From Paenibacillus mangrovi (GTDB lineage: Bacteria; Bacillota; Bacilli; Paenibacillales; Paenibacillaceae), in assembly GCF_022898935.1 (NCBI RefSeq), contig NZ_JALIRP010000004.1, positions 310,001 through 374,000 on the forward strand: DNA of 64,000 nucleotides, read 5' to 3'. This document shows positions 24,334 to 34,134 of the stretch, piece by piece. Each line of letters opens with the position of its first letter. Within the stretch, counting starts at the first letter, position 1. The notes below the pieces were generated by a model. The model was not told where the DNA came from. It worked only from the letters and a program-made list of their open reading frames with translations, and searched no databases. The position numbers and the translations under genes are program-made.

Positions 24334-24544
24334 AATATATCACAATTTTGTAACCTGTGCGCATGAAAATGTTACCAAATTGCAATCTCTACAACTCGAA
24401 CTTCCTTTATCAATGCGATAAGGTAGGCTCACATACACAAAATCAGTGTCATTTTAATAGTTAAAAAAATTACAATTTCTTCACTCTGTTAACATCCTAC
24501 ATGTTATGTAAACTTCCGTATTTTCAAAGATGATATCAAAAAAA
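24334..24544. other. Intergenic region upstream of the riboswitch
   Basis: AT-rich. It should hold the promoter of the riboswitch-hydrolase transcript; a GATATATTG element just upstream of the aptamer is a possible -10. TGTWAM-like words occur (TGTAAC, TGTTAC, TGTTAA), but none has WalR spacing. No gene seen. Confidence 0.4.
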
Positions 24545-24574
24545 CTCCGTCCAAGGCATGAACCTTGAACGGAG
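24545..24574 (-). terminator. Terminator of amino acid ABC operon
   Basis: CTCCGTTCAAGG / CCTTGGACGGAG on the minus strand (one mismatch) is followed by a run of seven T. Confidence 0.9.
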
Positions 24575-24605
24575 CTATTTTGTAACTGTAATGTGTTATG
24601 AACTG

Positions 24606-25328
24606 TTAAAGGACCTTGCTGAGAAAATCCTTGGTACGGATATTTTGCGGGTTGCTGAATACCTGGGATGGAGTCCCTTCTTCCATGATCTGACCGCCAT
24701 CCATGAAAATGATTCGGTCGCCAACCTCTCTGGCAAACCCCATCTCATGCGTAACGATGACCATGGTCATACCGCCTTCCGCAAGCTTCTTCATAACCTC
24801 CAGAACCTCTCCTACCATCTCAGGGTCAAGAGCAGACGTAGGCTCGTCAAACAGCATCACATGCGGCTGCATGGCAAGCGCACGGGCAATAGCGATACGC
24901 TGCTTCTGACCGCCGGAGAGCTGCGTAGGATACGCATCCTTCTTGTCGGCAAGTCCAACCGTTTGCAAAAGTTCAAGAGCGATTTTTTCCGCCGCGGCCT
25001 GAGGCATCTTCTTCACCTTCACCGGCGCAAGCGTAATATTCTCCAAGACGGTTTTATGAGGAAATAAATTAAACTGCTGAAACACCATTCCCATTTTTTC
25101 ACGGGTTAGATTAATATCATGCTTTTTGTCTGTTATCGATTCGCCTTCAAACTTGATTTCTCCGCTTGTCGGGGTTTCGAGCAAATTGAGGCATCTCAGA
25201 AACGTACTTTTACCCGATCCGCTGGGGCCGATGACAACGACCACTTCACCTTTGGCAATCTCAATGTTTACGCCTTTCAGAATATTAAGCTTTCCAAAAG
25301 ACTTGTGCAGATCCTTAACGGTGATCAT
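24606..25328 (-). CDS. Polar amino acid ABC transporter ATPase (GlnQ type)
   Basis: A 240-residue ABC ATPase. Walker A is [10 protein letters not shown]-loop FQQFNLFPH, signature LSGGQKQR, Walker [17 protein letters not shown] and the H-loop VTHEMGFA. This is the GlnQ/HisP polar amino acid class. Its start overlaps the permease gene by 14 bp behind AAGGAGGTTGAACACAG. It is the last gene of the operon binding protein - permease - ATPase and powers import. Confidence 0.94.
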   Translation of the reverse strand: MITVKDLHKSFGKLNILKGVNIEIAKGEVVVVIGPSGSGKSTFLRCLNLLETPTSGEIKFEGESITDKKHDINLTREKMGMVFQQFNLFPHKTVLENITLAPVKVKKMPQAAAEKIALELLQTVGLADKKDAYPTQLSGGQKQRIAIARALAMQPHVMLFDEPTSALDPEMVGEVLEVMKKLAEGGMTMVIVTHEMGFAREVGDRIIFMDGGQIMEEGTPSQVFSNPQNIRTKDFLSKVL

Positions 25329-25974
25329 CTGTGTTCAACCTCCTTTCGAACAAACCGAGCAGCTTAGACAACGTAAAGGTCATCACAAAATAAATGGCCG
25401 CGATAATGAGCAGTGGTGTGAGAAAATCATAAGTAATCATGTTAACGGCTTGCGCCTGATACATCAGATCAGTAACCCCGATAAAAGATACAATGGATGA
25501 TTCTTTAATAATAGTAATAAATTCGTTGCCGATGGCAGGCAGTACGCTTTTGACAGCCTGCGGAAGAACGATATGTCTCATCGTCATGCCTCCGGTCATT
25601 CCCAGCGAACGGGCAGCTTCGGCTTGTCCCTTGTCAACACCTTGGATACCTGCACGGAAAATTTCGGCTAGGTAGGCCGAGCTATTGATCGTAAGTGTAA
25701 TCGCTCCGGATTCAATGGGCGTAAACTTAATGCCCACAGATACCAAACCGTAATGGATAATAAAGAGCTGTACCACCATTGGCGTTCCCCGCAGAAACTC
25801 GACCCATACGGTTCCAATGAAGCGCAGGATCCGAAAGCGGGACATCCGCAGCAACGAGACGAGCATGCCTAGGATAAAGCCGCATACCACACCTATAGCC
25901 GCTAGCAGCAGCGTATACTGGATGCCGGATGCAAAGTAAGTCCGGTATTCCCAGAACATCTGAAATATATTCAT
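25315..25974 (-). CDS. Polar amino acid ABC transporter permease
   Basis: A 219-residue HisM/GlnP-type permease with about five spans. The coupling loop [22 protein letters not shown] is the family signature; [15 protein letters not shown] is the conserved first-loop motif. The ATG at 25974 ([11 protein letters not shown]) fits the family's start; GGAGG is 13 nt upstream with AGGG closer. A hairpin separates it from the binding-protein gene. Confidence 0.93.
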   Translation of the reverse strand: MNIFQMFWEYRTYFASGIQYTLLLAAIGVVCGFILGMLVSLLRMSRFRILRFIGTVWVEFLRGTPMVVQLFIIHYGLVSVGIKFTPIESGAITLTINSSAYLAEIFRAGIQGVDKGQAEAARSLGMTGGMTMRHIVLPQAVKSVLPAIGNEFITIIKESSIVSFIGVTDLMYQAQAVNMITYDFLTPLLIIAAIYFVMTFTLSKLLGLFERRLNTDDHR

Positions 25975-26006
25975 AAATTCCCTAAATCCTCCTTTTAATG
26001 TTACAA

Positions 26007-26042
26007 CCAAAAAAATAGCGATTTGTCATCCGCTATTTTTGG
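26007..26042 (-). promoter_or_regulatory. Intercistronic hairpin after amino acid binding-protein gene
   Basis: AAAAATAGCG / CGCTATTTTT with a 10-nt loop lies between the binding-protein stop and the permease start. With its T-run it is a leaky terminator candidate, which would favour binding-protein production. The sugar operon in this window has a stem in the same place. Confidence 0.7.
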
Positions 26043-26055
26043 TAAATGCGTTTGA

Positions 26056-26862
26056 TTATTTGGAAACAGCCAGATCGCTTGCTTCAGCAACAAATTGATC
26101 GATTTTCTTTTCCTTGTTTAGACGGTCAAGTGTTTTATTGATTTGATCCACAAGCTCTTTATTGCCTTTTTTAACGCCGACTGCATAACCGTCTTCCTTA
26201 TAATCAGGGACTGCATCCGCAATCGCAAGACCGTTTACGTTTTTCACGAATGATTCTGCCACCGGTTTTTCCATGATGGAGGCGTCCACACGGTTAGAGT
26301 CGAGCTGCATAATGATATCGTTAATTTTTCCAAGCCCTGTAATTTTCGCACCCGGAATGGTTTTGGCGATTTCCTCCTGGATCGAACCAGTCTGAACACC
26401 AATGGATGCACCTTCAAGCGATTGCATGGTTTTGTATTTATCCTTGTCGGCTGCTCTAACCACTACTGCCTGCTGAGCTCTGTAGTAGCTGTTAGAGAAA
26501 TCCACTTCTTTCTTGCGGTTCTCGTCTGGCGTCATACCCGCCATAACAAAGTCAACGCGTCCGCTAGACAGTTCGCCGAGCAAAGCTTTAAAGTCCATGT
26601 CCTTCACTTCCAGAGTCGCTCCCATATCAGCAGCAATTTGCTTGGCAATCTCGATGTCGAAGCCAACAATCTCGTCTTTACCATTAACCATTTTATGGAA
26701 CTCATATGGCGGAAAATCAGCACTCGTGCCAAGTACAATCGTTTTACCGTCTGCTTTGCCATTATCGGAAACGGATGCCTGATCATTATTTTGATTGCCA
26801 CAGCCGGTAAGCAAGCTTCCCGTCAGCATCAGACATACGGTTAAAATTCCCCATTTTTTCAT
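26056..26862 (-). CDS. Amino acid-binding lipoprotein of ABC importer
   Basis: A 268-residue solute-binding protein, family 3. Lipobox LLTGC places the lipid on C21. Landmarks are GTSADFPPYEF, GFDIEIAKQIA, DFVMAGMTPDENRKKEVDFS, and VQTGSIQEE in lobe 2. The family binds polar amino acids such as glutamine, arginine or cystine; the exact ligand is not readable. First gene of the three-gene import operon. Confidence 0.93.
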   Translation of the reverse strand: MKKWGILTVCLMLTGSLLTGCGNQNNDQASVSDNGKADGKTIVLGTSADFPPYEFHKMVNGKDEIVGFDIEIAKQIAADMGATLEVKDMDFKALLGELSSGRVDFVMAGMTPDENRKKEVDFSNSYYRAQQAVVVRAADKDKYKTMQSLEGASIGVQTGSIQEEIAKTIPGAKITGLGKINDIIMQLDSNRVDASIMEKPVAESFVKNVNGLAIADAVPDYKEDGYAVGVKKGNKELVDQINKTLDRLNKEKKIDQFVAEASDLAVSK

Positions 26863-27354
26863 GATCTATCTCTCCTGTCTTCATCATCGATTATTGCTGT
26901 AATTTTAGTATGAACATGATCGCTGATCGTCATCAGCATCTAAAAACATGTTTTATAGTACAACAATATGCATGATTATGCAATGTAATTTTCATACAAA
27001 TCCAATCGTTTTCAATAATATCCCATTACAGGTGTAGTTTGGGTGAATTTTATATTCCAGTGGTTGATATTTAGACACATTATATGTTCATACTTCATCG
27101 GGTTAACGCTTTAACCCTTTATCATCCCTTGAATTCTAAATTATTATTTAACATTTTTTACCTCCTGCATCATACATATTTGGATATAGATATTGATTAA
27201 ACACTTCATTTTTGAAGCGTATTACCGGGCACCGTTTTTCACTTTTTATGCATAAAATTTCAAGTTTTATTGGTACTAAAAATCTCCGACTTTAGCATTG
27301 AAGCCCTCGCGGATGAGCATAATAACCATCAAAATGATTTGAAGAGGTGTTGAC
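26863..27354. other. Divergent intergenic region with a palindromic operator candidate
   Basis: This AT-rich 492 bp lies between the amino acid importer and the GH13 gene. GGGTTAACGCTTTAACCC (27100-27117) is a near-perfect 18-bp palindrome (one mismatch pair), about 240 bp from either start. It resembles a LacI-family operator but misses the cre spacing. No small gene or structured RNA recognised. Confidence 0.55.
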
Positions 27355-29100
27355 ATGCTGCTCGAAGCTCTATATCATGTGCCCCGTGACAAATGGGCTT
27401 ATGCTTACGATCCAAAAACCATTCATCTGCGTGTCCGCACCAAAAGAAATGATGTGGATACTGTTATCGCCATGACCGGTGACAAATATGACTGGAAATC
27501 AACTTATTTTGAAATTACCATGGAAAAAGCTGCATCCGATGAGATGTTTGATTTCTGGGAAGCCTCCGTGCTTCCTAAATTTAAGCGTTTAACCTACGCA
27601 TTCCGCATCGTTGCGGGAACAGAATCCGTTTATTTGGTGGACAGCGGAATTTATCAGAAGTGTCCCGATCCAACGTACGGATATTTCGAATTCCCCTACA
27701 TTCACGAAATTGATGTGTTTAAGGTGCCTGATTGGGCTAAGGATGCGGTCTTTTATCAATTACTACCTGAACGGTTTGCAAACGGAGACCCAAGCAATGA
27801 TCCGGATGGCACTGAACCTTGGGGAGGCCAGCCGAAAACCGATAATTTCTTTGGCGGCGATCTACAGGGTGTTCTGGATCATCTGGATGACCTTGTAGAT
27901 CTCGGAATCAACGCGATTTATTTCACCCCACTCTTCACATCACCATCGAATCATAAATACGACATCGTGGATTATAGACATGTAGACCCTCATTTTGGTG
28001 ACAATGCATTACTTAAAAAAGTGGTGGAAGTCTGCCACGAAAAAGGAATAAGGGTCATGCTGGATGCGGTGTTCAATCACTGCAGCGAGCAATTCCTCCC
28101 TTTTCAGGATGTGCTTAAAAACGGAGAAAAGTCGAAATACAAAGATTGGTTTCACATTAACAAGTTTCCTGCCCGTGTGGAAAACGGTATTGCAACCTAC
28201 GATACCTTCGGATTTTTCGGCAATATGCCAAAATTCAATACAGCCAATTCAGAAGTGAAACAGCATTTGCTTGATGTCGCGGAGTACTGGATCAAAGAGA
28301 TTAAGCTTGACGGCTGGCGTCTTGACGTTGCTAACGAAGTAGACCATCACTTTTGGCGTGATTTCCGCACCGTGGTTAAAAAGGCAAATCCGGAGGCTTA
28401 TATCGTAGGAGAAGTATGGAGCGACTCGTTAATCTGGCTTGTAGGCGACCAGTTCGATACCGTAATGAACTATCCGTTTGCTGATAAGGTGATGGAGTTC
28501 TTTACTGGCGGAATGGATGGTGCCACGTTCTCTGATTCGATGAGCTCACTCCTCATGCGTTATCCACAACAGACCAATGAGGTTGTATTCAATCTTCTTT
28601 GCAGCCACGATACCCCCCGCCTGGTAACACGGGTAGGCGGCGATAAACGCAAGCAGAAGCTCGCTGTAGTGTTCCTCTTCACCTATATGGGAACGCCGTG
28701 TATATTTTATGGCGATGAAGTGGGAATCTCCGGCGGAGGCGATCCGGACTGCCGTAAATGTATGATTTGGGATCCTGAGAAACAGGATCGCGATATGTAT
28801 GACTTCTACAAAATGTTGATCAATCTGCGAAAAAACCATAAAGCACTCCGTGAAGGTAGATTCCGCTTCCTGAAAGCCGATGCAAATCCTTGCATCATTT
28901 ATGAGCGTGCGGATGAATCATTTCATTTCACAATCTGGATGAACAATACCGACCAAAAGCAAACCCTCTCTCACCCTATGGTAACGACGGATTGGCGTGA
29001 TGCATTGAGTAATGAAAAGGTAATGCCAACGAACGGAACAATGAACATATCGCTTGATCCTTTCGGATATCGTATATTGTTCCGAGAAATCGCCAAATAA
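27355..29100 (+). CDS. GH13 alpha-glycosidase (neopullulanase / cyclomaltodextrinase type)
   Basis: A 581-residue intracellular enzyme (no signal peptide). The N-terminal CBM34 domain (about 1-125) is typical of the GH13_20 group; WAKDAVFYQLLPERFANGD opens the barrel. The catalytic residues are nucleophile D324 (GWRLDVANEV), acid/base E353 (IVGEVW) and D419 (CSHDTPR). This group hydrolyses cyclodextrins, maltodextrins and pullulan. GAAGAGGTGTTGAC precedes the ATG. It faces the glycogen synthesis genes, so use of imported or stored alpha-glucan is likely. Confidence 0.94.
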   Translation: MLLEALYHVPRDKWAYAYDPKTIHLRVRTKRNDVDTVIAMTGDKYDWKSTYFEITMEKAASDEMFDFWEASVLPKFKRLTYAFRIVAGTESVYLVDSGIYQKCPDPTYGYFEFPYIHEIDVFKVPDWAKDAVFYQLLPERFANGDPSNDPDGTEPWGGQPKTDNFFGGDLQGVLDHLDDLVDLGINAIYFTPLFTSPSNHKYDIVDYRHVDPHFGDNALLKKVVEVCHEKGIRVMLDAVFNHCSEQFLPFQDVLKNGEKSKYKDWFHINKFPARVENGIATYDTFGFFGNMPKFNTANSEVKQHLLDVAEYWIKEIKLDGWRLDVANEVDHHFWRDFRTVVKKANPEAYIVGEVWSDSLIWLVGDQFDTVMNYPFADKVMEFFTGGMDGATFSDSMSSLLMRYPQQTNEVVFNLLCSHDTPRLVTRVGGDKRKQKLAVVFLFTYMGTPCIFYGDEVGISGGGDPDCRKCMIWDPEKQDRDMYDFYKMLINLRKNHKALREGRFRFLKADANPCIIYERADESFHFTIWMNNTDQKQTLSHPMVTTDWRDALSNEKVMPTNGTMNISLDPFGYRILFREIAK

Positions 29101-29112
29101 GCAGGCACAACG

Positions 29113-29145
29113 AGAAGGGAACATTCCAGAGGAATGCTTCCTTCT
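29113..29145. terminator. Bidirectional terminator GH13 gene / glgA
   Basis: A 15-bp stem AGAAGGGAACATTCC / GGAATGCTTCCTTCT with one mismatch and one G-T pair, between convergent genes. Confidence 0.8.
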
Positions 29146-29168
29146 TTCATCCTTGCCTTGATTAATTT

Positions 29169-30602
29169 TTACCTACCAGTAACCCGCTGATATATATCCT
29201 TGTATTCTTCCGCAGATACATTCCAGCTGTAGTCCCCACTAATCGCATTTTTCACAATTTTGTTCCAATGCTCGGGTTGATGATAAAAGGTAACCGCACG
29301 GCGGATCGTATGCATCATGTCATGGGCATTGATATTCGTGAAGCTGAATCCGTTGCCTTCGCCCGTAAACTCGTTAAATGCATGAACCGTATCGTTTAAG
29401 CCGCCGGTTTCTCTGACCACTGGAATACTTCCGTATCTTAATGCCAGAAGTTGGCTGATCCCGCATGGCTCGAAATTGGATGGCATAAGGAAGATATCAC
29501 TTGAAGCATAAATTTTCCGGGACAGGGCATCGCTGAACTTAATTTGAGCGGACAGTTTTGCAGGATGACGCTGCTCGGCTTCCCTGAACCAGTGCTCATA
29601 ATTGCTGTCACCCGTACCGAGAATAACAAATTGGATATCATCAAAGGTCAGCATCTCATCAAGTACTCTAACGAGCAGATCCAATCCTTTGGAATCGACC
29701 AGACGCGTTACCATGGCAATCAGCGGAGTATCAGCCGATACAGGCAAATGGAGTTCTTCTTGAAGACGGATCTTATTTTCTTTTTTCTTGGCGATGCTCG
29801 AACGGTATTTAAGCGCAATATGAGAATCAGTCGCTGGGTTATAGCTCTTTGTGTCAATGCCGTTAACGATCCCGCTCAATTTAGGCCCTAAGGAAGACAG
29901 CAGCCCATCCAGGCCGTATCCATAATGTGCTGTCTGTATTTCACGTGCATACGTCGGACTGACGGTCGTCACATGATCCGAATATACAATACCGCCTTTC
30001 ATGAAATTAACATTGCCGTAATACTCCAGACCACCCACCGTGAAGTAACGGTTATCCAGCTCGAGAAGTTCACCCAATACTTCATATGGGAAAATACCCT
30101 GATACAGCAAATTATGTATTGTAAATACAGTGCGCATTTCGTAATAAAATAGATCATGACGATAATGCGCATTCAAAAGCACCGGAATAAGTGCAGCATG
30201 CCAATCATGACAGTGAATGACATCCGGCTGAAAATCAGCGGACTTCAGCAGCTGAAGCACGGCCCGATTAAAAAACGCAAAACGTTCGCCATCATCCATG
30301 TAGCCATAAACCGAATCACGTCCAAAGTAATATTCATTATCCACAAAATAATAAGTGATACCATCATGAAGCAGCTTCTCAATCCCGCAATACTGGCTCC
30401 GCCAGCCCACCGGAACATATACCTCACCTAAATGCTCCATCTGCTCTCGAAAATGAGCCGGTATACCGCGATACATAGGCAGCACAACACGCACGTCATC
30501 ACCTCTTCGCTGCAAAGCCTGAGGCAATGCGCCGATCACATCGGCGAGTCCTCCAGTTTTGATGAATGGAACCGATTCAGCAGCGGCGAATAAAACCTTC
30601 AT
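29169..30602 (-). CDS. glgA: Glycogen synthase (ADP-glucose)
   Basis: A 477-residue GT5 enzyme of normal length. The N-terminal KTGGLADV holds the ADP-glucose-binding lysine; VIHCHDWHAALIPV and NFMKGGIVYSDHVTTVSPTYA are family landmarks. The C-terminal nucleotide fold contains PSNFEPCGISQLLALRYGSIPVVRETGGL, with the catalytic E-x7-E region. It extends alpha-1,4-glucan from ADP-glucose. AAAGGAGGAAATGAGGA precedes the ATG and the gap to glgB upstream is 16 bp, so they form an operon. Confidence 0.96.
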   Translation of the reverse strand: MKVLFAAAESVPFIKTGGLADVIGALPQALQRRGDDVRVVLPMYRGIPAHFREQMEHLGEVYVPVGWRSQYCGIEKLLHDGITYYFVDNEYYFGRDSVYGYMDDGERFAFFNRAVLQLLKSADFQPDVIHCHDWHAALIPVLLNAHYRHDLFYYEMRTVFTIHNLLYQGIFPYEVLGELLELDNRYFTVGGLEYYGNVNFMKGGIVYSDHVTTVSPTYAREIQTAHYGYGLDGLLSSLGPKLSGIVNGIDTKSYNPATDSHIALKYRSSIAKKKENKIRLQEELHLPVSADTPLIAMVTRLVDSKGLDLLVRVLDEMLTFDDIQFVILGTGDSNYEHWFREAEQRHPAKLSAQIKFSDALSRKIYASSDIFLMPSNFEPCGISQLLALRYGSIPVVRETGGLNDTVHAFNEFTGEGNGFSFTNINAHDMMHTIRRAVTFYHQPEHWNKIVKNAISGDYSWNVSAEEYKDIYQRVTGR

Positions 30603-30618
30603 TCCTCATTTCCTCCTT

Positions 30619-32646
30619 TTATAAAATCTTTTTGGATGAAACAGCTATTTGGACTTGCTCAGCCTTTTTACTGGGAGTCGCTTTTAAGCCATTCCGCTGA
30701 GGTTGTCTGGGTGCCTTGGCAGTAGATACGGGCTCGCGGTCAGCTGCATCACGTTTCAACACAATAAAGCTAAGAGGCGGTAATGTAAGCTCAAGGCTGT
30801 TCGATTGGTTATGCCATGGGATTTTTGCGGTCTGTATAGGCTCAGTAATGGAAGCCCCCTGCCCTCCATATTTTTGTTCCTCACTCTGGAAAACAGGTAC
30901 ATACCTACCGGCACGCGGGACACCGATTCGGTAATGTTTACGTGCTACCGGTAAAAAATTGATTAATACTATCAGCATGTCCTTCACTTTTTTTCCTTTT
31001 CTCATGTAGGAGATCACGCTTTGCCCGGAATCATGTGGGGTAATCCATTCATAACCTTCAAGCTCATGATCCCGCTCCCAGAGCGCCTCCTCCTCCAGAT
31101 ACATCAGGTTTAGATCAGCGGTATAGCTCTGCATCTGACGGTGTCTGTCATACTCCAGCAGCAACCAATCCAGCTCATATTGGTCCCGCCACTCGATGAA
31201 CTGGCCGAATTCGGCACCCATAAACAGCAGTTTTTTGCCTGGATGCGTCATCTGATATCCGAGAAGTATTCGAAGGCCGGCAAATTTCTGATCATAATCG
31301 CCAGGCATTTTATTAAGCAAGGATTTCTTTCCATGAACCACTTCATCATGGCTTAGCGGGAGCGCATAATTCGCTGAATAAGCGTATACAATCGGGAATG
31401 TAAGCAGTTGATGCTTGGATGGCCTTGTCTCAAATGGAGCTTCGATATAATCAAGCGTATCGTTCATCCAGCCCATATTCCACTTGTAGTTGAAGCCAAG
31501 GCCATCTTCATCTATCGGAGAGGTAACTCCAGGCCAGGCGCTTGATTCTTCTGCCATCATCAATGTATATGGATAGTATTGAAAGACTGCTGTATTGAGC
31601 TCCTTCAAAAACGAAACAGCTTCCAGATTTTCTACGCCGCCAAGTTCATTCAGTTCATACTCGCCTTCTTTTTTCTCAAAATCAAGGCGCAGCATGCTGG
31701 TAACGGCATCCACCCTCAGCCCGTCGATATGGAACATTTCGAGCCAGAATAACGCGTTTGATATCAGGAATGAGCGCACCTCAGGCTTGCTGTAGTCAAA
31801 GCTTAGTGTGCCCCAGCCCGGCTTTTCAGCCTTCAAAGGATCTGAATATTCGAATAATGGCGTTCCGTCAAACATCCGCAGCCCATGTGCATCCTTGGTA
31901 AAATGAGCCGGAACCCAATCGATGATGACACCGATATCCGCTTGATGGCATGAATCTACAAGATACATAAAATCTTGAGGTGAACCGTAGCGGCTCGTTA
32001 CGGCAAAATATCCAGTACATTGATATCCCCAGGATAAATCGTATGGATGCTCAGCCAGCGGCATAAACTCGACATGCGTATAATTCATTTGCTTTAAATA
32101 AGGGATCAGCAATTCGGCAATTTCACGGTAATTGTATAGCTCTCCGTCCTCCTTTCGCTTCCATGTTCCTAAATGAACTTCATATATGTTGACTGGTTTG
32201 CTTTGTAACCTCTTCTTCTTTCGGCGCCACGCAGCATCCTGCCATGTGTAGCCTTTTAGGCTAGTCACTACAGATGCACTGGCAGGGCGAACCTCTGCTG
32301 CAAAAGCATAGGGATCTGCTTTTAAGAAACGTTCCCCCTTGGGTCCTTGTATGTCGTACTTGTAAAAAGTACCTGTCGAAATGTCGGGGAAAAAGCGAGT
32401 CCAAATGCCCGAATAGGGTATCTTATGTAATGAATCTTCATCTCCGTTCCAACCGTTGAAGTCGGAAGCCAAACCGACGTGCCGAGCATGCGGAGCCCAA
32501 ACGGTAAACCGGACGCCTTCCAAACCATCTTCCACAGCAGGATGAGCGCCCAAAATTCTGTAACTGTGGTAGGAGGTCCCTTCATGGAATAAGTATATAT
32601 CTTCAGCTATCGGCGGCAGTCCGGGTAATGTTTTCAATTTAGCCAA
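30619..32646 (-). CDS. glgB: 1,4-alpha-glucan branching enzyme
   Basis: A 675-residue GH13_9 enzyme. A CBM48 domain (about 35-120) precedes the barrel, which has nucleophile in HIDGLRVDAV (D313 from this start), acid/base in LMMAEESSAW (E366) and LSHDEVVHG. It moves oligoglucan to form alpha-1,6 branches. The Shine-Dalgarno AGGTGATC overlaps a GTG at 32655; TTG at 32646, spaced correctly behind it, is the likelier start. The last 40 residues are an unusual basic Ala/Lys/Pro tail with no clear counterpart in short GlgB proteins. First gene of glgB-glgA, divergent from glgC. Confidence 0.95.
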   Translation of the reverse strand: MAKLKTLPGLPPIAEDIYLFHEGTSYHSYRILGAHPAVEDGLEGVRFTVWAPHARHVGLASDFNGWNGDEDSLHKIPYSGIWTRFFPDISTGTFYKYDIQGPKGERFLKADPYAFAAEVRPASASVVTSLKGYTWQDAAWRRKKKRLQSKPVNIYEVHLGTWKRKEDGELYNYREIAELLIPYLKQMNYTHVEFMPLAEHPYDLSWGYQCTGYFAVTSRYGSPQDFMYLVDSCHQADIGVIIDWVPAHFTKDAHGLRMFDGTPLFEYSDPLKAEKPGWGTLSFDYSKPEVRSFLISNALFWLEMFHIDGLRVDAVTSMLRLDFEKKEGEYELNELGGVENLEAVSFLKELNTAVFQYYPYTLMMAEESSAWPGVTSPIDEDGLGFNYKWNMGWMNDTLDYIEAPFETRPSKHQLLTFPIVYAYSANYALPLSHDEVVHGKKSLLNKMPGDYDQKFAGLRILLGYQMTHPGKKLLFMGAEFGQFIEWRDQYELDWLLLEYDRHRQMQSYTADLNLMYLEEEALWERDHELEGYEWITPHDSGQSVISYMRKGKKVKDMLIVLINFLPVARKHYRIGVPRAGRYVPVFQSEEQKYGGQGASITEPIQTAKIPWHNQSNSLELTLPPLSFIVLKRDAADREPVSTAKAPRQPQRNGLKATPSKKAEQVQIAVSSKKIL

Positions 32647-32655
32647 TGAGATCAC

Positions 32656-32834
32656 CTGCTTTATAAAATATTGTGCACTACAACCATTAACCCATTGTAG
32701 CCCGAATAATCACAAAAATGACTACTGAAATATAAATTTGTAATTTTTCAAATTTATTTCAATATACTCTTTCAGATGGGATATTAGCTGTTTATGTAGT
32801 ACTACATTGACCAATTATTGGGAGGGAAACGACA
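32656..32834. promoter_or_regulatory. Divergent glgB / glgC control region
   Basis: This AT-rich 179 bp should hold both promoters. TGAAATATAAATTTG (32726-32740) and CAAATTTATTTCA (32749-32761) form an imperfect inverted repeat between the genes, a candidate shared operator. Confidence 0.5.
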
Positions 32835-34055
32835 ATGTATAAAAAAGATTGCATCGCGATGCTGCTTGCCGGAGGTGAAGGCCGCAGACTCGCTCCTTTG
32901 ACATCAAAACAAGCAAAGCCAGCCGTGCCCTTTGGAGGCCTCTACCGCATAATCGATTTTCCTCTCAGCAACTGTGTAAATTCGGGAATCGATACCATCG
33001 GTGTTCTGACGCAGTTTGAGGCAGAATCGCTCCATAAACATATTGGTGAAGGTGAACCTTGGGATCTTCAGAGCGACGGAGAGAACGGTATTACTCTGCT
33101 GCCTTCATACGATACAGAATCCACAGAATACTTAGGAACAGCTGATGCCATCTATAAAAACATTGAATATATAGACCATAAGCGTCCTGAACATGTGCTT
33201 ATCCTTTCAGGAGACCATATTTACCATATGGATTACAATAAAATGCTTCAGTTCCATAAGGAACAGAAAGCTGAGGCGACGATCTCCGTGATGGAGGTGC
33301 CATGGGAAGAAGCAAGCCGATTCGGCGTCATGAGTGTAACTGATGAGCACCGCATCTCCGAATTTGCGGAAAAACCAGCTGAGCCGGAAAGTAACCTAGC
33401 TTCTATGGGTATTTATCTCTTCCAATGGGATTATCTGCGCCGCCATCTGCTGGAGGATGCTGCCAATGAATCATCCAGCCACGATTTTGGCAAGGACCTG
33501 ATCCCTAAAATGCTGGATGAGCAAAATCGCATGTATGCTTACCGCTTTGATGGATACTGGAAAGATGTCGGTACGGTCGATAGTTTATGGGAAGCTCATA
33601 TGGATCTCTTGACCAAGGATAGCTCATGGAAACTGCACAATAGCGATTGGCCGATGTATACACGACCGTGGCGTTCAAAACTGGGCATGCAAAAGACCAA
33701 AACAGGAACAGCGTCAAATTGCCTGATCTCCGAATCCAGCTTGATGGATGGATCTGCACATCAATCCGTCGTGTTCTGCGGCGTGGAAGTAGGCAGATTC
33801 TCGGAAATTAAAGACAGTATCGTGATGCCAAACGTAAAAATCGGACGGAATGTTCATATTGAACGTGCAATTATTGGTGAAGGCGCCGTTATTAAGGATG
33901 GCGCAGTTATCAAAGGCACCGCCGAGCAGGTCATTGTAGTCGGTCCATATGAGATGGTTCTTCCAAAACCGACGGTTCGTACCCAGCCTGCCCGTTTGCT
34001 TCAGGAAGTATACGAAAAAACCGGACGTCTGCGTGCTGAAGGCATAACCTCATAA
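32835..34055 (+). CDS. glgC: Glucose-1-phosphate adenylyltransferase
   Basis: A 406-residue ADP-glucose pyrophosphorylase. [15 protein letters not shown] is the nucleotide loop; [24 protein letters not shown] and FAEKPAEP follow. The C-terminal left-handed beta-helix is built of hexapeptide repeats ([23 protein letters not shown]). It makes ADP-glucose for GlgA. GGGAGGGAAACGACA precedes the ATG. In Bacillus glgBCDAP is one operon; here glgC is divergent, and glgD and glgP are absent from the window. Confidence 0.95.
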   Translation: MYKKDCIAMLLAGGEGRRLAPLTSKQAKPAVPFGGLYRIIDFPLSNCVNSGIDTIGVLTQFEAESLHKHIGEGEPWDLQSDGENGITLLPSYDTESTEYLGTADAIYKNIEYIDHKRPEHVLILSGDHIYHMDYNKMLQFHKEQKAEATISVMEVPWEEASRFGVMSVTDEHRISEFAEKPAEPESNLASMGIYLFQWDYLRRHLLEDAANESSSHDFGKDLIPKMLDEQNRMYAYRFDGYWKDVGTVDSLWEAHMDLLTKDSSWKLHNSDWPMYTRPWRSKLGMQKTKTGTASNCLISESSLMDGSAHQSVVFCGVEVGRFSEIKDSIVMPNVKIGRNVHIERAIIGEGAVIKDGAVIKGTAEQVIVVGPYEMVLPKPTVRTQPARLLQEVYEKTGRLRAEGITS

Positions 34056-34085
34056 TCGCCCGGCACAACAGATTCTCTTAAACAA

Positions 34086-34119
34086 AAGAGCGAATTCCGC
34101 TTATGCGGTTTTCGCTCTT
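34086..34119. terminator. Bidirectional terminator glgC / histidine kinase
   Basis: AAGAGCGAA / TTCGCTCTT with inner CCGC/GCGG, between convergent genes. Confidence 0.82.
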
Positions 34120-34134
34120 CTCATGCTGTTTGTA

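Noticed and set aside
24340..24500. WalR boxes upstream of the LysM-3D gene
   Set aside because: TGTWAM words are present but none is paired with the required 5-bp spacing; the closest pair is about one helical turn too far apart.
27190..27240. cre site before the GH13 gene
   Set aside because: TGAAGCG-like words lack the base between AA and CG that the cre consensus needs, and the 27100 palindrome has a different symmetry centre.
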